A stretch of DNA of 43,054 nucleotides from positions 130,001 to 173,054 of the forward strand of contig WBZZ01004012.1 of assembly GCA_019918135.1 (NCBI GenBank), in the 5' to 3' direction. The stretch is from Paulinella micropora (lineage: Eukaryota; Cercozoa; Imbricatea; Euglyphida; Paulinellidae). This document shows positions 17,075-24,569 of this stretch, in pieces. The translations under genes and the position numbers were made by a program. Below the pieces are notes generated by a model, which was given only the letters and a program-made list of their open reading frames with translations, was not told the origin of the DNA and ran no database searches. Every line of letters begins with the position of its first letter. Position 1 is the first letter of the stretch.

Positions 17075-20000
17075 TTGAAAAAACGACTGCTCGTATTTCT
17101 GCTAATTGGTTGGTTTGGTCTTGTAATATATTAAGTAAAGTTTTATTTTCTTTTTCTAAATTAATCACCCTATCTCGGAAATGTCCGAGATTATCCGCCA
17201 TGTGTTGAAAAGCACTGACTAATACAGGTATAAAGTCAGTATATGTTATGCCTTCAAGGTAGCCGTCTCCATCCTCTGCTTTTACCCCACTTTCGGATAC
17301 AAATTCAGGAAATACTTTTTTGACTTCGTCCGCAATAAATCCGTGGTTCTTTTTTTCTTTCTTCTCGTCTGCTTTCCAATAATACGAACAACAATTTATT
17401 TTCATTAGTTTCTCGCAACAATCCCCGCAGTCTAATGTTTTAATATCTGATTTAAGCCGTCTATCCGATGATGGTGTCCAAGAACCATTCAAAGGAATAT
17501 AATTATAAGCACCAGACGGCTCGCCAGTAGTAGAGTTTGAAGTAGTCCAAGCATGAAGCAAACCAGTAGAAGAAACTATTGAAGCATAATTCGTATATCC
17601 TCCCGATTTAAAAAATAGTTGCGGGTCATTAGTAGAAGCGGGTCTTTTTCGTATTAATAAATTACCGCTGGATGCTGTTGGTAAAACTAACTCTCCCGAC
17701 GTATTAATATTAATCGCCTCAGTGTAAGATATATTGTTTCCAACCGCTGTTCCTGAATTATAATAAAAAGCGAGTTTTACACCTTTTTGAATTAGAAAGT
17801 TAGATGACGCAGAAGATGATTTCCAGTTCGTGCCATCAAAATAAGCATCAAAACTTAAATTAACATTGTCGTGTGCCCAATTCAATAATTGAAATGTTGG
17901 ATAAGCATCCGCCGTTGTTATTGCTTGTAAGTGTGCTCCTGCGACATTACTCGCCGTTCCGTATATTTCTAAACCACCTGTCGCTCCCACTCCCTTTGTT
18001 GAGTTGCCTATGATTATCGGCTTACCTAGTGCTGTTGTTATTTTATCGCTCGTTGTTAATGTTGTTGTTGATACACCCGCACTAGCCGTTATTAACCCTT
18101 TTGTCCATAAAGTTCCATTAGCCCCGTTTAATGACATTAACAATTGTTCGGACGAGTTCTCCCATATAAATCCGTCGGTTGAAGCATTACTTACCCTAAA
18201 TCTAACGGCGAAAGAAGTAAAATCGTTGCCTGCAACCGCAGACCCTCCCGCTAGACTTCTGGTATTTGTTGCTCCTCCATTTGAAGCCATATAAATGCCA
18301 TAACTGGTGTTGCCAGTGTCCCACAAAAATATTCCTCTTGTATTACCGCCATTAGTATTTCCTTGTATGACTATGCTAGAGCCCCCTGTCGCTGTTAATA
18401 ATCCGCTTGCGGTTAGTGTCGTTGTTGATATACCCGCATTTGCCGTTATTAATCCACTCGCGGTTGCTGTTGTTGTTGATATACCAGCGGTTGAAGTAAT
18501 TGTTGTTCCCGTTATTGTTCCTCCATTTGTTATATTGTTTGAGTTCATATCTAAGGCTCCATAAAACCGCATACCGCCCGCATTGTTGAAACGGACAATG
18601 TCTGACGAAGCACTTTTATTGTCCAAAAGTTTTGAAATATAAAGTCCTGCTCCTTTTACATCAGATGCAACATTCGTAAATACATAACCTCGTTGGTTTG
18701 CGGTTCCACTTGTAGCGGTATTTAGAGTAAATAAGAAATACTGATAATCACCCGTTGTCTGTGAAAAGAATATATCTCCTCCGTTTTGGTTTAATATCCT
18801 TGCCCCATTGTATGTTATATTTCCTCCATTAATGATATCCACATTATTGAAATCGGCTTGGCTTAACAAATTCAGTGCCCTTACATCATTTCTACTTCCA
18901 TTAAATATCTTAATTCCTGTTATGGTTTGGTCGCCTGTTAGTTTCACATTTTGTCCGTCCAATGTGTCCGCATATCCTTTTGTCGCTCCGTCTGTTGATA
19001 ATGTTGGAGTTCCAAGGTTGGCTATTTTGCTACTATTACAATCTAACCCAGAAGCATTTACCCAACCGACTATCGTCCCATCAATAATAAAACTTATTTT
19101 TTTCGCAGAAATTTCAAAGTTGTAATATGTTGCTGTTTTCATATCCAAACTAGCAATTGACCCGATATTGGCTGTGGAGTTAAAAACCACGAATGTGCCC
19201 TTTGTTGTAGCATTGATTGAATTTCCTGTTATTTCAAGACCACTACTATATGTTTTAATTCCTGCTATGGTTTGGTTTCCTGTTAGTTTCACATTTTGCC
19301 CGTCTAATGTGTCCGCATATCCTTTTGTTGCTCCGTCGGTTGTTGCTGTTGGTGTGGCCAAATTTGTAATTTTTCTGTTGTTTAAAGATAGTGTCGTGCC
19401 AGTCGCGGTCGCGATTACATTATCACCCGCATATAAATCAACATATGACCCTGTTATTTGTATCGGATAATAGACAGCGGTTGCTATTTTTTGTGCCACA
19501 ATCTCTCCTATATTTGTTGCCGTATCAAAGGCAATACCGATACCATCAAAAGCGGTTGGAGCAGTAGCACCCCGAACTTCTATTGTTGAAGTAAATTTTT
19601 TATTCCCTGCTATGGATTGGTCTCCTGTCAGTTTTACGACCGAAGTATCAAGAGCCGAAACATCAACACCATCAACAAGATTAACATTTGTTATACTTTG
19701 GCTTTTCATATCAATCCCCGCACTAGCATTTATTATGTTGCTGAATGTTTTGGTTCCTGCTATGGTTTGGTCTCCTGTTAGTTTGACGACTGCGGTATCA
19801 AGGGTGGATACATCAATACCATCAACCAAATTTACATTTGTTATTGAAAATCCACCCATATTTAAACTGCCCGTCATAGCCGTTGTGCCGTCCTTTGCCA
19901 GTTTGGTGTCGGTATATGCTTTTGTTGAAGCATCGCCATCGTAGAATGGTGCGGGCAGTCCGCTGATTGCTGTTGTGCTGTTAAAATTTAAAACATTATT

Positions 20001-20864
20001 TGTTAATGTTATCCCACCCCCTGTTGTTGGAGCAAAAAGTATGGACGAGCCGACAATAGTTAGTGGATAGCCCGTTGCCCCACCTGCCTCCGACGAATAG
20101 ATAGAGCCCATATTATTGTTGTAATTGAAGAATAATTTGCCTGTGTTTAATGGATTTGAGTCTTTTACGGCCACATAAGTAGTAAATGTTTTATTCCCTG
20201 TTATGGTTTGGTCTCCCGTTAGTTTTACCACAGAACTATCAAGGGCAGAAACATCAACACCATCAACATTACCGACATTTGCTACATTAAAACCCCCCAT
20301 ATTTAAATCTCCAAACATCATAGCGAGACCATCCAATCTTAGAAAAGGTGAAGCAACATTTCTCCATTGCCCCGTGCTGTAAATAAGAAGTTGATTATCA
20401 GCGGGGGTGCCTGTTATGATTACATCACTTAAAGCATCTATTGATTTAGTTGCTATCCTTGTGTCAAAATCTGTATTAGCCCTTGCTGTGGTGTAGTATA
20501 GATTGGTTCCCTCTGCTAAGTTTGTTGTGCTCTTTGTTGCTAATTGAGTGTCAAACCTAGCATTAGTATAATATAAATTGGTGCCTTCGGCTAGGTTAGT
20601 GGTTGATTTAGTAGTTAGTCGCGCATCAAACCTACCATCAGTATAGTATAGATTAGTGCCTTCTTTTAAGTCCGTCGTTGATTTTAAAGCCAACCTCGCA
20701 TCAAATCGGCCGTTAGTAAAATAAAGATTTACGGGGTCAGCATCTTCTGGCACCCTATCTGTGTTTAAACCAATAATATTAGTGTTCGTTAAATCAAGGT
20801 TAAGTATATTTAAAGAGTCGCAGGTTAAGTCATTCAAACCCAACAGACTTTTGAATTGACTCAT
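17061..20864 (-). CDS. Giant fibre protein with S74 intramolecular chaperone domain
   Basis: This 1267-residue protein is the largest in the element. The N-terminal part has three to four copies of a repeat with GTNLYYTNARFD. The middle has repeats reading VDGVDVSALDTSVVKLTGDQ followed by TITGNKTF, and DGATKGYADTLDGQNVKLTG, as in trimeric beta-helical fibres. The C-terminus begins SDRRLKSDIKTL (Ser1133, with Lys1138 as the second residue of the dyad) and has HGFIADEVKKVFPEF, the peptidase S74 autocleaving chaperone of phage and algal-virus tail spikes. A coiled coil of about 45 residues ends it. Host-receptor binding is the expected role. It starts at ATG 20864 after a TTAATATACG leader. Confidence 0.9.
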   Translation of the reverse strand: MSQFKSLLGLNDLTCDSLNILNLDLTNTNIIGLNTDRVPEDADPVNLYFTNGRFDARLALKSTTDLKEGTNLYYTDGRFDARLTTKSTTNLAEGTNLYYTNARFDTQLATKSTTNLAEGTNLYYTTARANTDFDTRIATKSIDALSDVIITGTPADNQLLIYSTGQWRNVASPFLRLDGLAMMFGDLNMGGFNVANVGNVDGVDVSALDSSVVKLTGDQTITGNKTFTTYVAVKDSNPLNTGKLFFNYNNNMGSIYSSEAGGATGYPLTIVGSSILFAPTTGGGITLTNNVLNFNSTTAISGLPAPFYDGDASTKAYTDTKLAKDGTTAMTGSLNMGGFSITNVNLVDGIDVSTLDTAVVKLTGDQTIAGTKTFSNIINASAGIDMKSQSITNVNLVDGVDVSALDTSVVKLTGDQSIAGNKKFTSTIEVRGATAPTAFDGIGIAFDTATNIGEIVAQKIATAVYYPIQITGSYVDLYAGDNVIATATGTTLSLNNRKITNLATPTATTDGATKGYADTLDGQNVKLTGNQTIAGIKTYSSGLEITGNSINATTKGTFVVFNSTANIGSIASLDMKTATYYNFEISAKKISFIIDGTIVGWVNASGLDCNSSKIANLGTPTLSTDGATKGYADTLDGQNVKLTGDQTITGIKIFNGSRNDVRALNLLSQADFNNVDIINGGNITYNGARILNQNGGDIFFSQTTGDYQYFLFTLNTATSGTANQRGYVFTNVASDVKGAGLYISKLLDNKSASSDIVRFNNAGGMRFYGALDMNSNNITNGGTITGTTITSTAGISTTTATASGLITANAGISTTTLTASGLLTATGGSSIVIQGNTNGGNTRGIFLWDTGNTSYGIYMASNGGATNTRSLAGGSAVAGNDFTSFAVRFRVSNASTDGFIWENSSEQLLMSLNGANGTLWTKGLITASAGVSTTTLTTSDKITTALGKPIIIGNSTKGVGATGGLEIYGTASNVAGAHLQAITTADAYPTFQLLNWAHDNVNLSFDAYFDGTNWKSSSASSNFLIQKGVKLAFYYNSGTAVGNNISYTEAININTSGELVLPTASSGNLLIRKRPASTNDPQLFFKSGGYTNYASIVSSTGLLHAWTTSNSTTGEPSGAYNYIPLNGSWTPSSDRRLKSDIKTLDCGDCCEKLMKINCCSYYWKADEKKEKKNHGFIADEVKKVFPEFVSESGVKAEDGDGYLEGITYTDFIPVLVSAFQHMADNLGHFRDRVINLEKENKTLLNILQDQTNQLAEIRAVVFSNVQQ

Positions 20865-20963
20865 CGTATATTAATCTAAAAAAAATATATTGACATTTAA
20901 AATCCGAATGTTGCTAAACCGATCGGATAATTTTTACATTCATTTAATCTTATCATTCGCCTA

Positions 20964-21497
20964 TTAACAGCATAATAATTTTTTATACTGCTTTATTCTA
21001 TCTCTGTTAGTTTCTATGTATTTTTTATGTCTTTGTGCTACCTTAATTTTGTTTATTTCTCTATATTTTTTATCTCTCTGTGATACATATTCTTTGTTCT
21101 GTTCATACCATTCTTTCTTTTTTAGTGTTATGTGTTCTTTATTTTGCTCCCTATATTCTTTATTTCTTTGTAATACATATTGCTTATTTTCTTGATAATG
21201 TTCTCTTGCTGTCCTTCCTGCTACATATTTATTGACACAATTTTCTGTTTGTCTGATTAATTCTCCTTCTCTTTTTCTTAGTTCATATACACTATTACAA
21301 GGAAATTCTTCAATTAATTCAATATAATGGTCTGGATATTTTATAATTTCCCTTGATGTTAGTTGTGTTTGCTTTTTAAAATCATTTCTATGTTTATATA
21401 ACCTTTTATGTAATGGTTCTGTTGTTGAACCTATGTAAATCTGGTCTGTCTGATGAGACCTTAAAGAATAAATCTTTCCTTGCTTGTAGTCTGGCAT
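20964..21497 (-). CDS. GIY-YIG endonuclease with repeated helical tail
   Basis: The 177-residue protein has Y10 in GKIYSL, Y21-I22-G23, R32 and H36 in LHKRLYKH, and the acidic pair E77/E79 in REGELIRQ, which together give the GIY-YIG active site. Residues of about 100-177 are four to five imperfect copies of a motif like ENKQYVLQRNKEYRE, which should form a DNA-contacting helix. Such nucleases are common in PLVs and giant viruses, where they act as homing or DNA-processing enzymes. It starts MPDYKQGKIYS at ATG 21497. It is the outermost gene of the minus-strand cluster, so it may have been acquired separately. Confidence 0.88.
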   Translation of the reverse strand: MPDYKQGKIYSLRSHQTDQIYIGSTTEPLHKRLYKHRNDFKKQTQLTSREIIKYPDHYIELIEEFPCNSVYELRKREGELIRQTENCVNKYVAGRTAREHYQENKQYVLQRNKEYREQNKEHITLKKKEWYEQNKEYVSQRDKKYREINKIKVAQRHKKYIETNRDRIKQYKKLLCC

Positions 21498-21596
21498 TGT
21501 CGCTTTATGTATATTTTTATCTTTATCTTTATATGGAATTATTTATTTATCAATTAATTATTAAAAAATACTAAAATATATTAATCTTAGTATAGA

Positions 21597-22112
21597 ATGC
21601 CGTCCGCTGAAGCAAGTCGTAAGAACTGGGGTAGTGCTGTGGAAGGAATAAAAGCGAAAGCAAAACAACGAAAGATGGAGCATGCCAAAAATGTATTAGC
21701 ACAATATAGAAATGCTGTAAAGCAAGAAGACGAAGATATGGAGGAACGAATAAAACAAATTGAAGAAAAGAACTTGGCTAAGGATATTATTACTGAACAT
21801 GATAATGATAGCCCAGAGGAAAAGAGTGAGAGTGAGGACGAGGTTGATTTCACTGATATAATTGCCGAAAAGATGGCGAAAATGAAAATCAAAAGAGCGA
21901 AGGCGGAGACTAAGAGAGCGAAGAAGAGCAAGAAGATAGAGCCTGAGCCAGAGAGTGAAGAAAGTGAAAGCGAGAGTAGTGAAGAAGAAATCAAGCCTAA
22001 GAAAGGTAAGGGTAAAAAATCAAGTAGTGTAAGTGTAAAGGTATATAATCAATCTTCAGGTGCTAAGAAAGAAAAAAGTGATGAAATAGATAGAGTGTTT
22101 TTAAAATTTTAA
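21597..22112 (+). CDS. Highly charged Lys/Glu/Ser protein, 171 aa
   Basis: The product starts MPSAEASRKNWGSAVEGIKA and has a helical segment (KAKAKQRKMEHAKNVLAQYR), then acidic Ser/Glu-rich and basic Lys-rich tracts (EPESEESESESSEEE, KKGKGKKSSS). It is likely disordered over most of its length. Alternating charge blocks resemble DNA- or histone-binding viral proteins. A TTAGTATAGA leader precedes the ATG. Only two bases separate its stop from the stop of the convergent DUF5754-like gene. No family is recognised. Confidence 0.72.
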   Translation: MPSAEASRKNWGSAVEGIKAKAKQRKMEHAKNVLAQYRNAVKQEDEDMEERIKQIEEKNLAKDIITEHDNDSPEEKSESEDEVDFTDIIAEKMAKMKIKRAKAETKRAKKSKKIEPEPESEESESESSEEEIKPKKGKGKKSSSVSVKVYNQSSGAKKEKSDEIDRVFLKF

Positions 22113-22114
22113 AT

Positions 22115-22372
22115 TCACCAAAGGAAATGATAAGAATAATAATTACTATACTCTGGATTATTATAAGTTAATTCACCTTTTGAATTTTTTATAGCCTTTG
22201 CTCTTGCTCTATAATTTTTTCTTCTTACTTTATCTAAATGGTCTAAATGTGAATATAGTCCTATGCGGTCTTTATAATGTTCATATCTAGTATCACCAAA
22301 ATTGATAACATTACCTTTTGGACTAATGACTTTATATTTTTTATTCTTAATGTTGGACTTTAAAAATCTCAT
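22115..22372 (-). CDS. DUF5754-like small protein, 85 aa
   Basis: The sequence KYKVISPKGNVINFGDTRYE, then HYKDRIGLYSHLDHLDKVRR, KNYRARAK and the C-terminal YYSYHFLW match the pattern I know for DUF5754 of giant and algal viruses (FG..., YSHLDH.D..RR.NY..R, end in LW). Function is unknown. Its start lies 10 bp from the integrase start, with one TATA-like run between them. Confidence 0.78.
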   Translation of the reverse strand: MRFLKSNIKNKKYKVISPKGNVINFGDTRYEHYKDRIGLYSHLDHLDKVRRKNYRARAKAIKNSKGELTYNNPEYSNYYSYHFLW

Positions 22373-22382
22373 TGTATATAAT
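22373..22382. promoter_or_regulatory. 10-bp divergent promoter TGTATATAAT
   Basis: The only sequence between the start codons of the DUF5754-like gene and the integrase is TGTATATAAT. A TATA-like element directly next to both ATGs implies very short leaders, or transcription signals inside the opposite coding region. Confidence 0.6.
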
Positions 22383-23381
22383 ATGGACTATAAACATACA
22401 ATTATTAATACACAGAATGCGGATAGCCAACTAGAAGACACACCAACTGGAGAAGAAATAAAAAGGACAAAAGAAGAGGAGGCACTTGAAATACACCACC
22501 AAAAGAAAAACCCGAAAATATGGAACACGATATGGGTTGATAAACCATTAGACCAAGTTTTCTTAGACTTAGCGGATATGAGTAAGATAAAAGATAAGAA
22601 AGGCAATAAGGGTTATGCTTGGATGCTCGTTTGGATAGATTGTCATAGCCGATTTTTAATAATCATTCCGCTAAAAAATAAAACAGCGAAAGAAGTATAT
22701 TATGCTTTGAAATCTATACCTTATAAACCAAAGTCAATTACAACTGACAGCGGAGGAGAATATAAAGGTGCTACTCGTGAATATTTTATTCAAAATGGAA
22801 TTAAACACGATGTCGTTGAAGTTGGCGACCATAGAGCACTTGCGGTTGTTGATAGAGTTATAAGAAGTATAAGAAGATGGCTTGACCTTTTATTTGAAAC
22901 TAATCGTAATTTTGATTGGGTTAGTTATATTCAAGACTTGGTTAATGCTTACAATCATAAAGTTCATAGAGGGATACAAGCCAAACCTGTGGATGTCTTT
23001 GCTAGAAGAGATAAGAACAAACAAACTATAACTCGTGATAATTTAATTGACGAATTCAATGTTGGCGATAGTGTGAGAAAAGAAAATAAAAGAAATGTTT
23101 TTTCAAAAGGCGGTAAGACATTCTCTAAAATTATTTATAAAGTCAAAGGTAGAAAAGGGTTTAAAATCATACTAAATAACGATGAGTTGGTAAGCCCACG
23201 TGATTTATTGAAAACTGATTTTGATAAACCCGTTGATGAAGAAAAAGATATGAAAGAGCAGACCAAAGAAGTTATTAAAGAAAAAAAGACAAAAGAATTA
23301 CTTAAGAGGGAAGACATTCAACCAGAGAATATCAGGACTTCAAAGAGAGAAAAAAAGGCTAAGGTCATACTGGATTTATAA
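22383..23381 (+). CDS. Polinton-type rve integrase
   Basis: The 332-residue integrase inserts the element and should have produced the 6-bp duplication. The catalytic core shows FLDLADMS (first Asp), WIDCHSRFLIIIPLKNKTAK, TTDSGGEYKG (second Asp) and ALAVVDRVIRSIRR, where the third acidic position is Asp rather than Glu, 34 residues after the second Asp. The C-terminal domain (NVGDSVRKENKRNVFSKGGK, then YKVKGRKGFKIIL) has the SH3-like pattern of Polinton integrases. No HHCC domain is seen; the first 45 residues are acidic and polar. The open frame continues upstream, but ATG 22383 is the only start after the TATA run. It lies next to the right TIR. Confidence 0.9.
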   Translation: MDYKHTIINTQNADSQLEDTPTGEEIKRTKEEEALEIHHQKKNPKIWNTIWVDKPLDQVFLDLADMSKIKDKKGNKGYAWMLVWIDCHSRFLIIIPLKNKTAKEVYYALKSIPYKPKSITTDSGGEYKGATREYFIQNGIKHDVVEVGDHRALAVVDRVIRSIRRWLDLLFETNRNFDWVSYIQDLVNAYNHKVHRGIQAKPVDVFARRDKNKQTITRDNLIDEFNVGDSVRKENKRNVFSKGGKTFSKIIYKVKGRKGFKIILNNDELVSPRDLLKTDFDKPVDEEKDMKEQTKEVIKEKKTKELLKREDIQPENIRTSKREKKAKVILDL

Positions 23382-23631
23382 GTAATGACCATAAGGGATG
23401 GTGGCTGGTGGCGGTATGTGATTTTATTCCCGTGAATATGTCTTTGCGACAGCGCGACGTCGCGGCGTCGCATTGTCGCAGTGTCGCAGTGTCGCAGTGG
23501 TCGTAAATTCGTTTTTCTTTTACAATATGTTTTCCGTCGGTGTGTTTTTTATGTCTAGATAAGTTCGCTCTTGAAACCTCCTCCCCGCATTTTATTTTTT
23601 CTGTTGCTTGTAGTAGCCTGATTATCTCCAA
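23365..23631 (-). pseudogene. Zinc-finger reading frame in right TIR, diverged copy
   Basis: It is the counterpart of the frame at 3772-3927, starting at TTG in the palindrome. The finger reads KCGEEVSRANLSRHKKHTDGKH; a deletion relative to the left copy has removed one Cys of the C-x-C pair. It continues into a short tandem repeat and overlaps the integrase end by 17 bp. No ATG precedes the finger. A remnant is more likely than a gene. Confidence 0.4.
23444..23503. repeat. Short GTCGCAGT-type tandem repeat
   Basis: The unit GTCGCAGT and variants (GTCGCATT, GACGTCGC) repeat about six times just inside the right TIR. The run is much more GC-rich than the rest of the element. Confidence 0.75.
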
Positions 23632-23928
23632 CGTGTTGGAGATATGGTGCTTTTAGCCTTCTGTATTGATTTTGTTTTTATTTAAAAGTAAAAGTAAAGC
23701 GGAAAAAAAATTTGCTTGACTTTTATTTTTATTTAAAAGCGAAATTAAGAGTAAGAGAGATTTCTTTGTTTTGTTTGCTTGTATTGATTGAAAATTTGAT
23801 TTCGTTATTTTGCTGTTTTGTTGCTTCGTATTGATTACACGGGAGATGTGTCTGGAAGCCGAATTCTTTTTTAAAGTGTCATTTTGAGGGCACGAAAAAT
23901 GACCTTAAAAAAAGGATATTATACTACT
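23530..23928 (-). repeat. Right terminal inverted repeat
   Basis: The reverse complement matches 3476-3893 almost base for base over the outer 330 bp and ends ...ATTATACTACT. The inner part is shorter by about 19 bp, through small deletions over the zinc-finger frame. Confidence 0.93.
23624..23643. repeat. 20-bp palindrome, copy 4 (right TIR)
   Basis: ATCTCCAACGTGTTGGAGAT is the reverse complement of the left-TIR copy, as expected from the inverted repeat. Confidence 0.9.
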
Positions 23929-23934
23929 CCCTGG
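23929..23934. repeat. Right target-site duplication CCCTGG
   Basis: It is identical to 3470-3475 and lies directly outside the right TIR. Confidence 0.93.
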
Positions 23935-24159
23935 CTCTCGGGCCCTCCAGCAGCGGTATCTGGCGCCGGTACCCGCGCGGCACTGGCGAGCTAGCACCGC
24001 CGGCCGCCCCGCTGCTGCTGCGGCTGCTCCTGGACGTCAGGTACATTCGCTGCCTGGGGCTGGGCTACCGGCTCGGCGTAAGGGCCACGTCGGAGGACGC
24101 TGGTACGGGTAGCAGCGGCGGGGGCCGGGGACCTGGCCCCGCGCCAGACAAACCGATGG

Positions 24160-24530
24160 CGGCGGCGCGTGGCACGCCGGGCGGCGGCGGCGGTGGGCGG
24201 GTCGGGCGGGAACGTGGAGTGGACGCGGCGCGTGGCACGCCGGGCGGCGGCGGCGGCGGTGGGCGGGTCGGGCGGGAGCGTGGAGTGGGCGCGGTGCGTG
24301 GCACGTGGTGGGCGGCCCGGGAGGGAGCGCCGGGGGGACGCGGCGCGTGGCACGCCGGGCGGTGGGCAGCCCGGGAGGGAGCGCCGGGGGGACGCGGCGC
24401 GTGGCACGCCGGGCGGTGGGCAGCCCAGGAGGGAGCCCAGGAGGGAGCGCGGGGGGGACGCGGCGCGTGGCACGCCGGGCGGGGGCGGGCGGGCCGGGGG
24501 GGGGGGGGGGGGCGGCGGGGGGGCGTGGCC
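24160..24530. repeat. GC-rich minisatellite
   Basis: The unit contains GCGCGTGGCACGCCGGGCGG. The later copies have a 54-bp period (starts near 24315, 24369, 24423) and the first two a longer unit. It ends in a G run near 24498-24512. Arg/Gly/Ala and Pro/Arg-rich frames across it are repeat products. Confidence 0.85.
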
Positions 24531-24569
24531 GCTGGGGCGGTCAGGCCCCGCGCTGGCGGGGCGGCGAAG

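Larger units (their letters stand above)
3476..23928. mobile_element. Complete polinton-like virus (Maverick/PLV) element
   Basis: The AT-rich element is bounded by inverted repeats that start AGTAGTATAATATCC, and by a 6-bp CCCTGG duplication. It has AG...CT termini as known for Polintons. It encodes protein-primed polymerase B, integrase, major capsid, penton, protease and packaging ATPase, together with attachment fibres and small accessory genes. Composition changes sharply from GC-rich flank to AT-rich element at both borders. All core genes except the penton (one frame change) read as intact, so the insertion is recent, still functional, or well preserved. GIY-YIG, DUF5754-like, S74-fibre and ExoX-like genes place it with PLVs and virophage relatives of algae and protists. 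Confidence 0.95.

Noticed and set aside
18004..19944. Several hydrophobic frames antisense to the giant fibre gene
   Set aside because: Their Val/Pro/Ile-rich repeats mirror the fibre repeats; the S74 fibre is clearly the coding strand.
21587..21994. Ser/Leu-rich 135-codon frame antisense to the charged protein
   Set aside because: It is a shadow of a Glu/Lys/Ser-rich gene, with no domain of its own.
3760..23643. The dispersed palindromes as a CRISPR array
   Set aside because: The copies are kilobases apart, lie inside genes and TIRs, and have no regular spacers.
3476..23928. Animal adintovirus as the identity of the element
   Set aside because: The GIY-YIG, DUF5754-like, S74-fibre and ExoX-like genes point to alga or protist PLVs, though the host is not proven.
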